A stretch of DNA of 64,000 bases from Stenotrophomonas maltophilia (GCF_039555535.1 NZ_CP154630.1:3547001-3611000); one strand, 5' to 3'. Shown: positions 19,685-28,867, counted from the first letter of the stretch. The notes: generated by a model from the sequence alone, not told the origin. Numbers and translations are program-made.

Positions 19685-19752
19685 AGGCGTGCCGACCAAC
19701 GGTCGGCACCCACCCCAACATCACCTGGTAGTGCCGGCCGCTGGCCGGCAAC
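19681..19752 (+). repeat. Two SMAG palindromes
   Basis: The first is GTAG at 19681 with stem GTGCCGACC / GGTCGGCAC (19689-19697, 19701-19709). The second is GTAG at 19728 with stem TGCCGGCC / GGCCGGCA (19732-19739, 19743-19750). They belong to different SMAG sequence types and fill the gap between convergent genes. Confidence 0.75.
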
Positions 19753-19784
19753 TGAACCACGCCCTGCGTGGATGCCGCAGACGA

Positions 19785-20249
19785 TCAAGGCAGCGGCTGG
19801 GCCAGGATCTTCCGCACCGAACGGCCACTGTTGGTGAGGATGTCATCGACCTGCCAGCAGCCCTGCGCTTGGCGCACCATCGGCAGGCGGGTCACGTAGG
19901 CCTTCTCCCAAACCGAATAGCGCATCTCGACCTGGCCGGAATTCGCCGAGGCCGCTTTCCAGCTGTAGCGCACCGGGGTTTCGATGTCGCCGTCCTGCGC
20001 ATCCAGCCACGGATCGGAATCGATCGTGCAGATGCCCTGTTCGCGTTCCTGGCAGGCACGCTCGCCGCGCAGTGCCTTGCCGAAGGCGGGACTGACCAGC
20101 GCCGGTGGCGGCTCCAGCAGGTCGCCATCACCCGTCGTTGCCTCGTAGAAGGCGCGGGCCACAGCGGCAGGCTCCTGGCAGGTGGGCGCGGCCTGTGCGG
20201 CGGGCGCCAGCAGCAGGCCGGCGATCACGAGCATCCCTGTCTTTCGCAT
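19785..20249 (-). CDS. Secreted protein of unknown function (DUF3828-like)
   Basis: A 154-residue protein from ATG 20249 with a clear signal peptide (MRKTGMLVIAGLLLAPAAQAA). The mature domain begins PTCQEPAAVARAFYEATTGD and contains DPWLDAQDGDIETPVRYSW and a C-terminal GCWQVDDI, the layout of DUF3828/NTF2-like periplasmic proteins. Two cysteines (near ACQ and ICT) could form a disulfide. No function is known. Confidence 0.65.
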   Translation of the reverse strand: MRKTGMLVIAGLLLAPAAQAAPTCQEPAAVARAFYEATTGDGDLLEPPPALVSPAFGKALRGERACQEREQGICTIDSDPWLDAQDGDIETPVRYSWKAASANSGQVEMRYSVWEKAYVTRLPMVRQAQGCWQVDDILTNSGRSVRKILAQPLP

Positions 20250-20282
20250 GTCCAATCCCTCTGGTCGTGATGGCGATCTTTT

Positions 20283-20343
20283 GTAGAGCCGAGCCCATGC
20301 TCGGCTGCGTCCCAGCATAAGCCGAGCGCAGGCTCGGCTCTAC
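20283..20343 (+). repeat. SMAG inverted dimer
   Basis: GTAGAGCCGAGCCCATGCTCGGCT on one side and AGCCGAGCGCAGGCTCGGCTCTAC on the other form two adjacent stems that can also pair into one long hairpin. It lies upstream of the DUF3828-like gene and abuts the TAA of the TPR gene. Confidence 0.8.
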
Positions 20344-22650
20344 TTACAGCCCGTAGCGCTCGATCACGTCCAGGTGCGGCTGGCGATCCTGGTCGCAGGC
20401 CTCGGCCAGACGCAGCCAGCAATGCGGATGCGGCCACGTCGCGGTTTCCCGCTGCAGGAAGCGATGCAGTGCCAGCGGTGCATGGTCCTGCGGCTGTGCC
20501 ACGGTGAACAGCAGGCCGGGCACCGTGCCGTCTTCCACATCGGGGTCGGTGACGGTGTAGTCCGGCCGGCTGTGTGACCACACCTTCCAGCCCTGTGCTT
20601 CGGCCGCCTCGACGAAGGCATTCCAGGCCTCTTCGCCCGGGTGCGCGCCATCGATCATCCAGCTGCGGGCGAAGCCGCCGCGCTCCAGCACATGCACCTG
20701 CGCATAGGTCGGGATGAAATGCTCGCGCGCTTCTTCTTCCTCCGGGGCCGGATGCACCAGCGCTGCATCGAACACCACCCAGTCACCCACCTGCTGGGCG
20801 CGGTTGGACGGCGCGTTCTCGACGATGCGCGCGGTCACCGGACCGCTGCGACGGGCGTAGTACTCCATCGGTTCGCCGTTCTCTTCGCTGCGGATGATCA
20901 CCCATCCCCACGGCTCCTCGACCACGCCGTCCTGGCTGGACAATTCCATGCCTATCGCCGTCGCCGAGCGACGCACGGCGTCCCAGTCGCGCGCCGCGCT
21001 GGCGGCACTCATGTGGTCCCAATGCGCGGCATTCGGCTCTTCCAGCAATTCAACCAGCTGCGCATAGCAGGCCTGTGCTTCGCTGAAGCGGCCGGTTTCC
21101 ATGTACATCCGCGCCAGCGTGCCACGCGCGCCGTGCGAGCCCGGAGACAGCTCCAGAAGCGATCGGGCCGCCTGCTCCAGCGCCGGCCAGTCGGACACAC
21201 GGCGTGCACGCTGCACCTCGCACCAGTGCGCGAACACCGGCACGCTGCCGCGATAGAGATCGGCCAGCTGGCGCAGTCCGTCGTCATCGCCCTGTTCGGC
21301 CAGCCAGCGCATCAGCGTGTAGGCCGCGGGGCCATCGTGCTGGGTATGGCCGCGTACGAACCGCCACAGCAGCGACCGCGCCTCGGCCTGCGCGCCGCAG
21401 GCATTCAGTGCCGAGGCGGCCATGTCAGCCAGCGCCTCGTCATCGGGCAGCTCGGCATGCGCCTGCAGCAACCACTGCGCTTCGCGCTCGGGATCGCGCG
21501 ACTGGTTCTGTTCGCCCTGCGCGTCCAGCCATGCCAGCAGCTCGCCCGCCGGCACCGGTAGCGGCGCGACGTCCGGTAATGCCTCGATGCGCGCGGCCAG
21601 GCCTGCCACCAGCGCCGCAGCACCCCGATCCTGGCGCAGCTGCGCCAGATGGGTGCGGGCAAGTTCCAGCTGCCGCAGTGCCACCCAGCGCGCGCCACGC
21701 TGCAGCGCCAGCTCCAGGCTCAGCGCCGCGACTTCGATCAGCAGGCGGTGCGAACCGACCCGTGCGAAGTGCTCGATGATGGTGTTGAAGCGCGTGCCCA
21801 GATCCCAGGTGTTGCGCGCAGGATCCCGCTGACAGAGCGCGGCGGCGGTGTTGGCCCACAGGCGCCAGTAGTTCGGGGTCAGCTCGCTCCACGGCACCAG
21901 CTGCTGCAGCGCCTCTTCGTCGCGGCCCAGCTGGGCCAGCGCCCAGGCCTTGGACAGGCGGCGCGGCACCGTGCAGTTGGCCGGCTCGTACTCCCCGGAG
22001 GCTGCCACTTCGGCCTCGCGCTTCTCGATCAGCGCCAGTGCCTCGTCGGCACGGCCGACAGCGAGCAGGATCTTGATCTGCATCTCGGGGAAGCTGTCGA
22101 ACACTTCCTTGCCACAGGCTTCCACGGCATCGGCCTGCACCTGCAGGTAATCCAGCGCCTCCTGGCCACGGCCATCATCGAGCAGCGCATCGGCCTTCTC
22201 GCAGCTCAGGCACTGGAAACAGGCCCAGCTCGGGTCGATGCGGCCAAGGGTTTCGTCGCAGACCTCGATGCGCTCGGGCACCCAGCCCGGGCCGTCGATG
22301 TTGCCGTAGCAGGCGGCCAGGTCCTGGGTCACGCAGATCGACTGCGGGCATTCCAGGGTGTCCTCGCGGTGCGCGCGCTCGAACAGCGCTACGGCTTCGC
22401 CGAGTGCGCTCTCGCCTTCCACGCGGTTGCCGACGCGGTTGCGCAGCGCCCAGTGGCCGACATAGACGTCAACCCAAGGGTTGTCCAGCGCCTTGCCCAG
22501 GGCGCGTGCTTCGGGCAGCAGGGCATCGACGCGGTCGATCTGCAGTTCACTGACCTCGTCGGCGAGACGGTTCAGCAGGTGCGCGTTCTGCGCCTGGCCG
22601 GCCTGGCGCAGGTCACCCTGCAGCTTTTCGACCCAGTTCCAGATGTCCAT
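20344..22650 (-). CDS. Large TPR-type protein paired with an HSP90-family ATPase
   Basis: A 768-residue soluble protein from ATG 22650 (AGGAG upstream). It is almost wholly helical, with repeated TPR-like units (for example GRADEALALIEKREAE, AQLGRDEEALQQLVPWSEL, GRFSEAQACYAQLVELLEE) through about residue 590. A C-terminal ~180-residue mixed domain follows (from about GWVIIRSEENGEPMEYYARR). A Cys cluster occurs near residue 140-150 (CFQCLSCEKAD). It lies 49 bases downstream of the HSP90-like gene on the same strand. TPR proteins are classical HSP90 partners in eukaryotes, so a chaperone/co-chaperone unit is a reasonable inference. No known bacterial protein name is recognised. Confidence 0.75.
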   Translation of the reverse strand: MDIWNWVEKLQGDLRQAGQAQNAHLLNRLADEVSELQIDRVDALLPEARALGKALDNPWVDVYVGHWALRNRVGNRVEGESALGEAVALFERAHREDTLECPQSICVTQDLAACYGNIDGPGWVPERIEVCDETLGRIDPSWACFQCLSCEKADALLDDGRGQEALDYLQVQADAVEACGKEVFDSFPEMQIKILLAVGRADEALALIEKREAEVAASGEYEPANCTVPRRLSKAWALAQLGRDEEALQQLVPWSELTPNYWRLWANTAAALCQRDPARNTWDLGTRFNTIIEHFARVGSHRLLIEVAALSLELALQRGARWVALRQLELARTHLAQLRQDRGAAALVAGLAARIEALPDVAPLPVPAGELLAWLDAQGEQNQSRDPEREAQWLLQAHAELPDDEALADMAASALNACGAQAEARSLLWRFVRGHTQHDGPAAYTLMRWLAEQGDDDGLRQLADLYRGSVPVFAHWCEVQRARRVSDWPALEQAARSLLELSPGSHGARGTLARMYMETGRFSEAQACYAQLVELLEEPNAAHWDHMSAASAARDWDAVRRSATAIGMELSSQDGVVEEPWGWVIIRSEENGEPMEYYARRSGPVTARIVENAPSNRAQQVGDWVVFDAALVHPAPEEEEAREHFIPTYAQVHVLERGGFARSWMIDGAHPGEEAWNAFVEAAEAQGWKVWSHSRPDYTVTDPDVEDGTVPGLLFTVAQPQDHAPLALHRFLQRETATWPHPHCWLRLAEACDQDRQPHLDVIERYGL

Positions 22651-22699
22651 GGGGGTAATTGCTCCTGTCTAGCGAAGGCTGGATGAGAGGGTGCGGTGC

Positions 22700-24556
22700 T
22701 CAGCGCAGCATCTGCTGCAGGGCACCGGCGATATCGGTGAAGGCACCATTGAGATCCGGGCCCGGCGTAGCAGTCGCGCGTGCCAGCGGGCGGCCCTGCG
22801 CGGCGACGATGACTTTCAGCGAGCGCAGCAGGCGGGCTGCGGCCTCGGCCTGTGGGTGGCCCTCGCGCTGGGCGCGCAGTAGTGCCTGCACCGCCGGGTT
22901 GTCGAGGTTGAGGTACAGCCGCGACGGTGCACGCGATTCGATGCGTGCGGTGAACTGCCGGGCCAGGCGCAGCGCGGCCATCGAGACGCGCTTGTCGTTC
23001 TCGTCGTCTTCCAGCCGCTGCTTCAGCTCGGCCTCGCGGTCGGGCACCACCACCACCGGCAGCGCCTCCGGGCTGAAACGTGCGGGCAGCAGCTGCTCGC
23101 CGTCGCCCAGTTGTTCGCGCAGCCACGCCAGCTGCGCCTCGTCGAGGCTGTCATCACTGCGGAACAGTGAGCGGTTGCCCTGCTCGGTGCCGAGCTCGAC
23201 CAGGCGCAGGCCCTTGGCCTGGGCCCAGCGCCGCAGGAATGGCACCACCGCATAGCGATGGCCGTGCGCGACCGGTACGCCCATCGCGCGGAACAGCATC
23301 TCTTCAAAACCACCGCCGTTGTCGAGGATGACATGCACGGCACCGCGCGCCGGCAGCGCACTGGCCGGCAGGTCGCCCTGCGAGGTCGGTACCCGCACAT
23401 GCTCCATCAGCAGTTCGAACAGGCGGTCATCACACAGCGCCGCGCCCAGCAAGGCCTCATTATGGCGCGTGAGAACGCGTCGCCAGGCTTCCGGCTGCTG
23501 CTTCGCAACGTCGGCCAGGCCGTCGATCAGCGCTTCCAGCAGTGCATGCTGCACGGCTCGGTACTGGTCGTCGCGCTGCAGGTCTTCGCGGCTGGCGGTA
23601 GGCGTGAGACGCGAGGATTCGATCACCCCGCCGATGAAGCCGGCCCAGGGCGGCAGCAGGTCGCGGGCGTCGTCGTCCAGCAGCATGCCGCGCACGAACA
23701 CCGACAGGTTGCGGTTGTCGCTGGTGCCGTAGGTAGCACCGTCCTGCACCCACAGCAGGCCGGTGGCATCGCTGTTGCCATCCGCGCGCAACGGCACGGT
23801 GACGATCGGCTCGAAATCGTGCTCGAAGCGCGCTGCGAACTGCAGCGCCTGGCGCCGCGCCTGCACCGGATGCACAGCGACGTCGCCCTGGCCGCGCCAC
23901 GGCGGCGGCTCGGGGTTGAGCGCCTCGGCCGCAGCACCGATGAAGATCGGTTCGGACAGCAACGCGCAGTAGCGGCCCAGCACCTCATGCAGGCGCGCCT
24001 CGTTGGCCAGCGGCAGGAAGTCCGGATGCAGCTCCAGCTCCACCTCGGTACCGACCGACCGCGCCGGCACTTCACTGACGGTGTATTGCTCGGCATTGCT
24101 GGACACGTACAGATGCCCCAGCTCCGGCGTCTGGTACGAGGTGGTACGCACGCTGACCCGGCGCGCCAGTACGAAGGCCGACAGGAAGCCGAGGCCGAAC
24201 ATGCCGATCAGGCCTTCGTCGTCCTCGCCGCCCTGGCGCAGGCCACGGGTGTAGCCGACGCCGACGGTGGCCAGGTAGTCGTGGATTTCCTGGCGGGTCA
24301 GGCCGGCACCGGTATCGGTGATGCGCAGCACGCCGGCAGCGGCATCGACCTGTACCGAAATGCGCGAAGGCACTTCGATGCCCGGCTGTTCGATGCGACG
24401 GCGGATGATCGAGTCGTGCGCGTTCTGCACCAGCTCACGCAGCGCCACCACCGGGGTGGAGTACAGGTGCTTGCCCAGCACCGTCATCAGTCCATTGAGA
24501 TCGACCCCGGCACGACGGATTTCGGCGTTGGGGGCGGTGAGCGCGTTGTCCTGCAT
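22700..24556 (-). CDS. Divergent HSP90-family (HtpG-like) ATPase
   Basis: A 618-residue protein from ATG 24556, the size of HtpG (624). The GHKL ATP site shows Glu41 and Asn45 in RELVQNAHDS, DTGAG (81-85) and GMFGLGF (118-124). The middle domain has FVRGMLLDDDARDLLP and a conserved catalytic-loop Arg in TASREDLQ, as in HtpG LNVSREILQ. The C-terminal third is poorly conserved. It therefore looks like a catalytically competent HSP90, but too divergent at the N-terminus (LMTVLGKHLYSTPVVALREL) and C-terminus to be the main htpG. It is followed by a TPR-protein gene in the same operon. Confidence 0.85.
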   Translation of the reverse strand: MQDNALTAPNAEIRRAGVDLNGLMTVLGKHLYSTPVVALRELVQNAHDSIIRRRIEQPGIEVPSRISVQVDAAAGVLRITDTGAGLTRQEIHDYLATVGVGYTRGLRQGGEDDEGLIGMFGLGFLSAFVLARRVSVRTTSYQTPELGHLYVSSNAEQYTVSEVPARSVGTEVELELHPDFLPLANEARLHEVLGRYCALLSEPIFIGAAAEALNPEPPPWRGQGDVAVHPVQARRQALQFAARFEHDFEPIVTVPLRADGNSDATGLLWVQDGATYGTSDNRNLSVFVRGMLLDDDARDLLPPWAGFIGGVIESSRLTPTASREDLQRDDQYRAVQHALLEALIDGLADVAKQQPEAWRRVLTRHNEALLGAALCDDRLFELLMEHVRVPTSQGDLPASALPARGAVHVILDNGGGFEEMLFRAMGVPVAHGHRYAVVPFLRRWAQAKGLRLVELGTEQGNRSLFRSDDSLDEAQLAWLREQLGDGEQLLPARFSPEALPVVVVPDREAELKQRLEDDENDKRVSMAALRLARQFTARIESRAPSRLYLNLDNPAVQALLRAQREGHPQAEAAARLLRSLKVIVAAQGRPLARATATPGPDLNGAFTDIAGALQQMLR

Positions 24557-24581
24557 GTAATCGTTTACTCCTGGGCACGGA

Positions 24582-24601
24582 AAGACGCCAGAGGGCGTCT
24601 T
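24582..24601 (-). terminator. Small hairpin between radA and the HSP90-like gene
   Basis: An 8-bp stem AAGACGCC / GGCGTCTT with a 4-nt loop, read on the minus strand downstream of radA and followed by TCC. It may be a partial terminator or part of the HSP90-like gene leader; the stem ends about 26 bases before that gene's ATG. Confidence 0.45.
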
Positions 24602-24636
24602 CGTCGAGCGGGAAAAACTAGCACAAGGAAGCTGAC

Positions 24637-24720
24637 GAGCCGATGCTCGGCTGCTGTTCGACCACCCGTCGAGCATGGCTCGACTCTACAAGAAGCAGCC
24701 GAGCGTGGGCTCGGCCCTAC
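24637..24720 (-). repeat. Cluster of three SMAG stems
   Basis: GAGCCGATGCTCGGCT (24637-24652), a second stem ending CTAC at 24686-24689 and a third ending CTAC at 24717-24720. The last two are in the reverse orientation. The cluster lies between radA and the HSP90-like gene. Confidence 0.75.
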
Positions 24721-24730
24721 AGGACGGGCA

Positions 24731-26107
24731 TCACGCCGCGTCGATGGCCTCGGACAGGCGTTCCACCGCAATCACTTCCATGCCCTTCACCGAACCACCC
24801 TTGGGCGCATTGGCCTTGGGCACGATGGCACGCTTGAAACCATGGGTGGCGGCCTCGCGCAGGCGGTCCTCGCCATTGGGCACCGGGCGGATCTCGCCGG
24901 ACAGGCCAACCTCGCCAAAGGCAATCGTCTTTTCCGCCAGCGGCCGGTCCTGCAGCGAGGACAGCACCGCCAGCAGCACCGGCAGGTCGGCGGCGGTCTC
25001 CTGCACACGGATGCCGCCGACCACATTGACGAACACGTCCTGGTCGCCGACCAGCACGCCACCATGACGGTGCAGCACGGCCAGCAGCATGGCCAGCCGG
25101 TTCTGCTCCAGGCCGACCGCGACACGGCGCGGGTTCGACAGCGGCGAAGCATCTACCAGCGCCTGCACCTCCACCAGCAGCGGCCGGGTGCCCTCGCGGG
25201 TGACCATCACGCAGCTGCCCGGCTGATGGGTGCTGCCGCCGGACAGGAAGATCGCCGAGGGGTTGGAGACTTCCTTCAGGCCCTTGTCGCCCATCGCGAA
25301 CACGCCCAGCTCGTTCACCGCGCCGAAGCGGTTCTTGAACGCGCGCAACAGGCGGAAGCGGCTGCCGCTCTCGCCTTCGAAATACAGCACCGCATCGACC
25401 ATGTGCTCGAGCACGCGCGGGCCGGCGATGCCGCCCTCCTTGGTCACGTGGCCGACCAGGAACACGGCGGTGCCGGTCTCCTTGGCAAAACGCACCAAGC
25501 GCGCCGCGCTCTCGCGCACCTGGCTGACCGAACCCGGCGCGGCGGTCAGGCTCTCGGTCCACAGGGTCTGCACCGAATCGGCCACGATCAACCGCGGGCC
25601 GGCCCTGGAGGCATGCTGCAGGATCGACTCGACGCCGGTCTCGGCCAGCGCGTTGACGCCATCCAGTGGCAGTTCCAGCCGGTGCGCGCGGCCGGCCACC
25701 TGCGCCAGCGACTCCTCGCCGGTGACGTACAGCACCGGCAGTTCGGCCGCCATCTTCGCCACTGCCTGCAGCAGCAGGGTGGACTTGCCGATGCCCGGGT
25801 CGCCGCCGACCAGCACCACCGCGCCCTCGACCAGGCCGCCGCCCAGCACGCGGTCGAACTCACCGATGCCCGTACTGACCCGTCGGTGCTCGGTCTGCTC
25901 CACGTCCTTCAGGGCGGTGATCTTCGGCGGATCGATCTTGCCCGCCCAGCCCGCCCGCCGCGACGCCGGCGCCTTGGCCGCCGCCGCGCTCTCCAGCACG
26001 ATTTCCGACAGCGAGTTCCAGGCATTGCACTCGGTGCACTGGCCCTGCCACTTGCTGAATTCGGCGCCGCATTCATTGCAGACGTAGGCGGTGCGGGCTT
26101 TTGCCAT
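24731..26107 (-). CDS. radA: DNA repair/branch-migration ATPase RadA
   Basis: A 458-residue RecA-like helicase that extends D-loops during recombination. It shows an N-terminal C4 zinc finger (Cys10, 13, 24, 27), Walker A GDPGIGKS (102-109), the RadA-specific KNRFG motif, and a C-terminal Lon-protease-like domain (GGIRVQETAADLPVLLAVLSS). It is full-length. It is divergent from the MHYT diguanylate cyclase gene. Confidence 0.97.
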   Translation of the reverse strand: MAKARTAYVCNECGAEFSKWQGQCTECNAWNSLSEIVLESAAAAKAPASRRAGWAGKIDPPKITALKDVEQTEHRRVSTGIGEFDRVLGGGLVEGAVVLVGGDPGIGKSTLLLQAVAKMAAELPVLYVTGEESLAQVAGRAHRLELPLDGVNALAETGVESILQHASRAGPRLIVADSVQTLWTESLTAAPGSVSQVRESAARLVRFAKETGTAVFLVGHVTKEGGIAGPRVLEHMVDAVLYFEGESGSRFRLLRAFKNRFGAVNELGVFAMGDKGLKEVSNPSAIFLSGGSTHQPGSCVMVTREGTRPLLVEVQALVDASPLSNPRRVAVGLEQNRLAMLLAVLHRHGGVLVGDQDVFVNVVGGIRVQETAADLPVLLAVLSSLQDRPLAEKTIAFGEVGLSGEIRPVPNGEDRLREAATHGFKRAIVPKANAPKGGSVKGMEVIAVERLSEAIDAA

Positions 26108-26256
26108 TGGATGATTTCCAGCAACGGGAACAGGCGTGGCAGGATAGCCGAGCCGGGTCGCAGGTGCTGCGACCGCTCAAGTCCCACCCACCCGCGCCGA
26201 TAGGGGTCGCGGGCGTGCGCCTTGCGGGCGCCCCTCCCTCCCCCACTGGATTCAAC

Positions 26257-28314
26257 ATGACTGGCAGTTACAGTCAGAGCCTGGTCATCATCTCCCTGCT
26301 GGTGGCCATCCTTGCTTCGTACACGGCGCTGGACATGGCCGGACGCCTGGCCACGGCCGAGGGGCGCGTGGCCCGCTGGTGGCTGGCCGGGGGTGCGGCG
26401 GCAATGGGCCTGGGCATCTGGTCGATGCACTTCATCGGCATGCTCGCCTTCGACCTGCCGATCCCGGTCGGCTACGACCTCGGCATCACCCTGTATTCGC
26501 TGGCGGTCTCGATTGGCGCTTCGGCCTACGCACTGTGGCTGGTGTCGCGACCCAGCCTGCCCTGGCGGCGCTTGCTGGCTGGCGCGGTACTGATGGGGCT
26601 GGGCATTGCCACCATGCACTACCTGGGCATGGCCGCGATGCGCATGCAGCCGGGCATCGACTACCACCCCGGCTGGTTCGCCGCCTCGATCGCGGTGGCC
26701 ATCGGTGCCGCCGGTGCTGCGCTGTGGATCGCCTTCCGCCTGCGTGCCGAACAGCGCAACACCCTGCGCCTGCGCGTGCTCGCCTCGCTGGTGATGGGCG
26801 TGGCCATCGTGGGCATGCATTACACCGGCATGGCTGCGGCGCGTTTCCCCGCAGGCAGCATCTGTGGCGCGGTGGGCAGTGGCGGCATCGATACGCGCTG
26901 GCTGGCAGTGCTGGTGATCGTCACCACCGTGGCGACCCTGGGCATCGCCCTGGTGGCCTCGCTGTTCGACCGGCAGATGCGCGTGCGCACCGGGCTGCTG
27001 GCCGACTCGCTGGCGCACGCCAACGACAAGCTGATCCAGGCCGCCCTGCACGACCCGCTGACCCAGCTGCCCAACCGCATGCTGCTGCAGGACCGCATCG
27101 AGCAGGCCATCGAGAAGGCGCGGCGGCGCAACCAGGCGGTGGCGGTGATGTTCTGCGACCTGGACGGCTTCAAGGCGGTCAATGATGCCTATGGTCACCA
27201 GCTCGGTGACCGCCTGCTGGTGGCGGTGGCACAGCGTATCGGCGGCCTGCTGCGCCCGCAGGACACCTTCGCCCGCCTCGGCGGCGACGAGTTCGTGATC
27301 GTGCTGGCCATCGACATTCCCGACGATGCCGTGGTCGTGGCCGAGCGCATCATCGCTGCTGCGGGCGAGCCGTTCACCCTGGACGCGGCCGAACTGCAGG
27401 TCAGCGCCAGCCTCGGCATCGCCCTGTATCCAGATGATGCCGTCAACGAACGCGAGCTGATGGCACACGCCGATGCGGCGATGTACCACACCAAGGAAAC
27501 CGGCCGGAACGGCTATACCTTCTTTACGCCGTCGATGCAGCTGAGCGCCAACCGCCAGCTGCGCCTGCTGCAGGACCTGCGCAAGGCGATCACGCGCAAC
27601 GAACTGGTACTGCATTACCAGCCCAAATTCCCCGCGGCGGGTGCACCGGCCACCGGCGCCGAGGCCCTGCTGCGCTGGCAGCACCCGGAGCTGGGCCTGC
27701 TGGCACCGGATGTGTTCATTCCCATCGCCGAGCGCAGCGGCCTGATCCTGCCGATCGGCGACTGGGTACTGGACCGCGCCTGCGCGCAGCTGCGTGCGTG
27801 GCACGATGCCGGACATGCCGAATGGTCGATGGCGGTGAACCTGTCGCCACTGCAGTTCTCCTCGCCGGCCCTGTTGGACAGCGTGCGCGAGGCACTGGAG
27901 CGGCACCGCATCGAACCGGCGTGCCTGACCCTGGAGATCACCGAGACCACCGCGATGAAGGACGTGGACGCCAGCCTGGCGATTCTCAACGACCTGACCG
28001 CGATGGGCGTGCACATTGCCATCGACGACTTCGGCACGGGCTATTCCAGCCTGCTCTACCTGAAGCGCATGCCCGCCACCGAACTGAAGATCGACCGTGC
28101 ATTCGTGCACGACCTGGAGTGCAACGCCGAAGATGCCGCCATCGTCTCGTCGATCATCGCGCTGGGCCGCACCCTGCAGTTGCAGGTGGTGGCCGAAGGC
28201 GTGGAGACGCAGGCGCAGCGTGAATACCTGAGCGAGCTGGGCTGCGACCAGTTGCAGGGCTACCACCTGGGCCGGCCGATGGACGCCGACGAGTTCCTGC
28301 GCCGGGTGGGGTGA
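26257..28314 (+). CDS. MHYT-GGDEF-EAL cyclic-di-GMP signalling protein
   Basis: A 685-residue inner-membrane protein. Seven or so N-terminal helices contain three MHYT-type boxes: MHFIGM (57-62), MHYLGM (120-125) and MHYTGM (187-192), proposed metal/gas (O2, CO, NO) sensors. A GGDEF domain follows with an intact GGDEF (342-346) and an RxxD inhibitory site (RPQD, 333-336) at the canonical five-residue distance. The EAL domain has EALLRW (469-474), the DDFGTGYSS loop and LKIDRAF. Both synthesis and hydrolysis motifs look intact, so the balance may be set by the sensor. The start is ATG 26257. The gene is monocistronic, ending before a terminator and repeats. Confidence 0.93.
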   Translation: MTGSYSQSLVIISLLVAILASYTALDMAGRLATAEGRVARWWLAGGAAAMGLGIWSMHFIGMLAFDLPIPVGYDLGITLYSLAVSIGASAYALWLVSRPSLPWRRLLAGAVLMGLGIATMHYLGMAAMRMQPGIDYHPGWFAASIAVAIGAAGAALWIAFRLRAEQRNTLRLRVLASLVMGVAIVGMHYTGMAAARFPAGSICGAVGSGGIDTRWLAVLVIVTTVATLGIALVASLFDRQMRVRTGLLADSLAHANDKLIQAALHDPLTQLPNRMLLQDRIEQAIEKARRRNQAVAVMFCDLDGFKAVNDAYGHQLGDRLLVAVAQRIGGLLRPQDTFARLGGDEFVIVLAIDIPDDAVVVAERIIAAAGEPFTLDAAELQVSASLGIALYPDDAVNERELMAHADAAMYHTKETGRNGYTFFTPSMQLSANRQLRLLQDLRKAITRNELVLHYQPKFPAAGAPATGAEALLRWQHPELGLLAPDVFIPIAERSGLILPIGDWVLDRACAQLRAWHDAGHAEWSMAVNLSPLQFSSPALLDSVREALERHRIEPACLTLEITETTAMKDVDASLAILNDLTAMGVHIAIDDFGTGYSSLLYLKRMPATELKIDRAFVHDLECNAEDAAIVSSIIALGRTLQLQVVAEGVETQAQREYLSELGCDQLQGYHLGRPMDADEFLRRVG

Positions 28315-28329
28315 GGTCCCGGTTTCGAG

Positions 28330-28459
28330 GTCGGGCCCCTTGCCGCAGGCAAGGGCTCTGCCCCCCGGATGGATCGTGCGCGCGGTTCATCCACGCATGG
28401 CGTGGATCTACCCGGGCCCCGGGGTCAGAGCCCTGGCCTGCGGCAAGGGATCCGACCCC
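28330..28459 (+). repeat. Repeat patch: two GGGGTCAG-type palindromes flanking a SMAG stem
   Basis: The imperfect palindrome around 28330-28366 (CCCTTGCC GCA GGCAAGGG core) and another at 28421-28459 (GGGGTCAGAGCCC ... GGGATCCGACCCC) flank a SMAG stem ATCCACGCATGGCGTGGAT + CTAC at 28389-28411. It lies between the convergent MHYT gene and cyoD. Confidence 0.7.
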
Positions 28460-28473
28460 ATCCATCCGCCAAC

Positions 28474-28501
28474 AAAAAGGCCGCCCCGAAGGGCGGCCTT
28501 T
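28474..28501 (-). terminator. Bidirectional terminator after cyoD
   Basis: An 11-bp stem AAAGGCCGCCC / GGGCGGCCTTT around a TTCG/CGAA tetraloop (28476-28486, 28491-28501). On the minus strand it ends TTTTTG and on the plus strand TTTCTG, so it can serve both cyoD and the MHYT gene. Confidence 0.85.
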
Positions 28502-28525
28502 CTGCGTGGCAACGTCGCGAAGACG

Positions 28526-28867
28526 TCAGTGCATCATGTGCACGTTCATGTTGTGCATGACCCACAGGGTGCCGACCACGATGATGCCGATCACCACCAC
28601 GGTGAAGGCCGCAGCGTTGACGTTCCAGCGGCTTTCCGAGGAGCGGTCCAGGTGCAGGAAGAACACCAGGTGGACCAGCATCTGCAGCACCGCGGTGATG
28701 GCGATGACCACACCGTTGACGGTGCGCGAGAAATCGCCCGACATCACCATCCAGAACGGGATGACGGTCAGCACCACCGCCAGCACGAAGCCGATCAGGT
28801 ACGACTTCACGGTGCCATGGCTTTCGCCGCCGGTGCCGTGGTCGTGTGCATGGTTGTCATGTGCCAT
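28526..28867 (-). CDS. cyoD: Cytochrome bo3 ubiquinol oxidase subunit IV
   Basis: A 113-residue membrane subunit with a His-rich N-terminus ([10 protein letters not shown]) and three hydrophobic helices (about 22-42, 50-72, 86-106). It matches CyoD in size and in the SYLIGFVLAVVLTVIPFWMV and MLVHLVFFLHLD blocks. The ATG overlaps the cyoC TAA by one base. No cyoE haem O synthase gene follows; the operon ends at a terminator. Confidence 0.93.
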   Translation of the reverse strand: MAHDNHAHDHGTGGESHGTVKSYLIGFVLAVVLTVIPFWMVMSGDFSRTVNGVVIAITAVLQMLVHLVFFLHLDRSSESRWNVNAAAFTVVVIGIIVVGTLWVMHNMNVHMMH

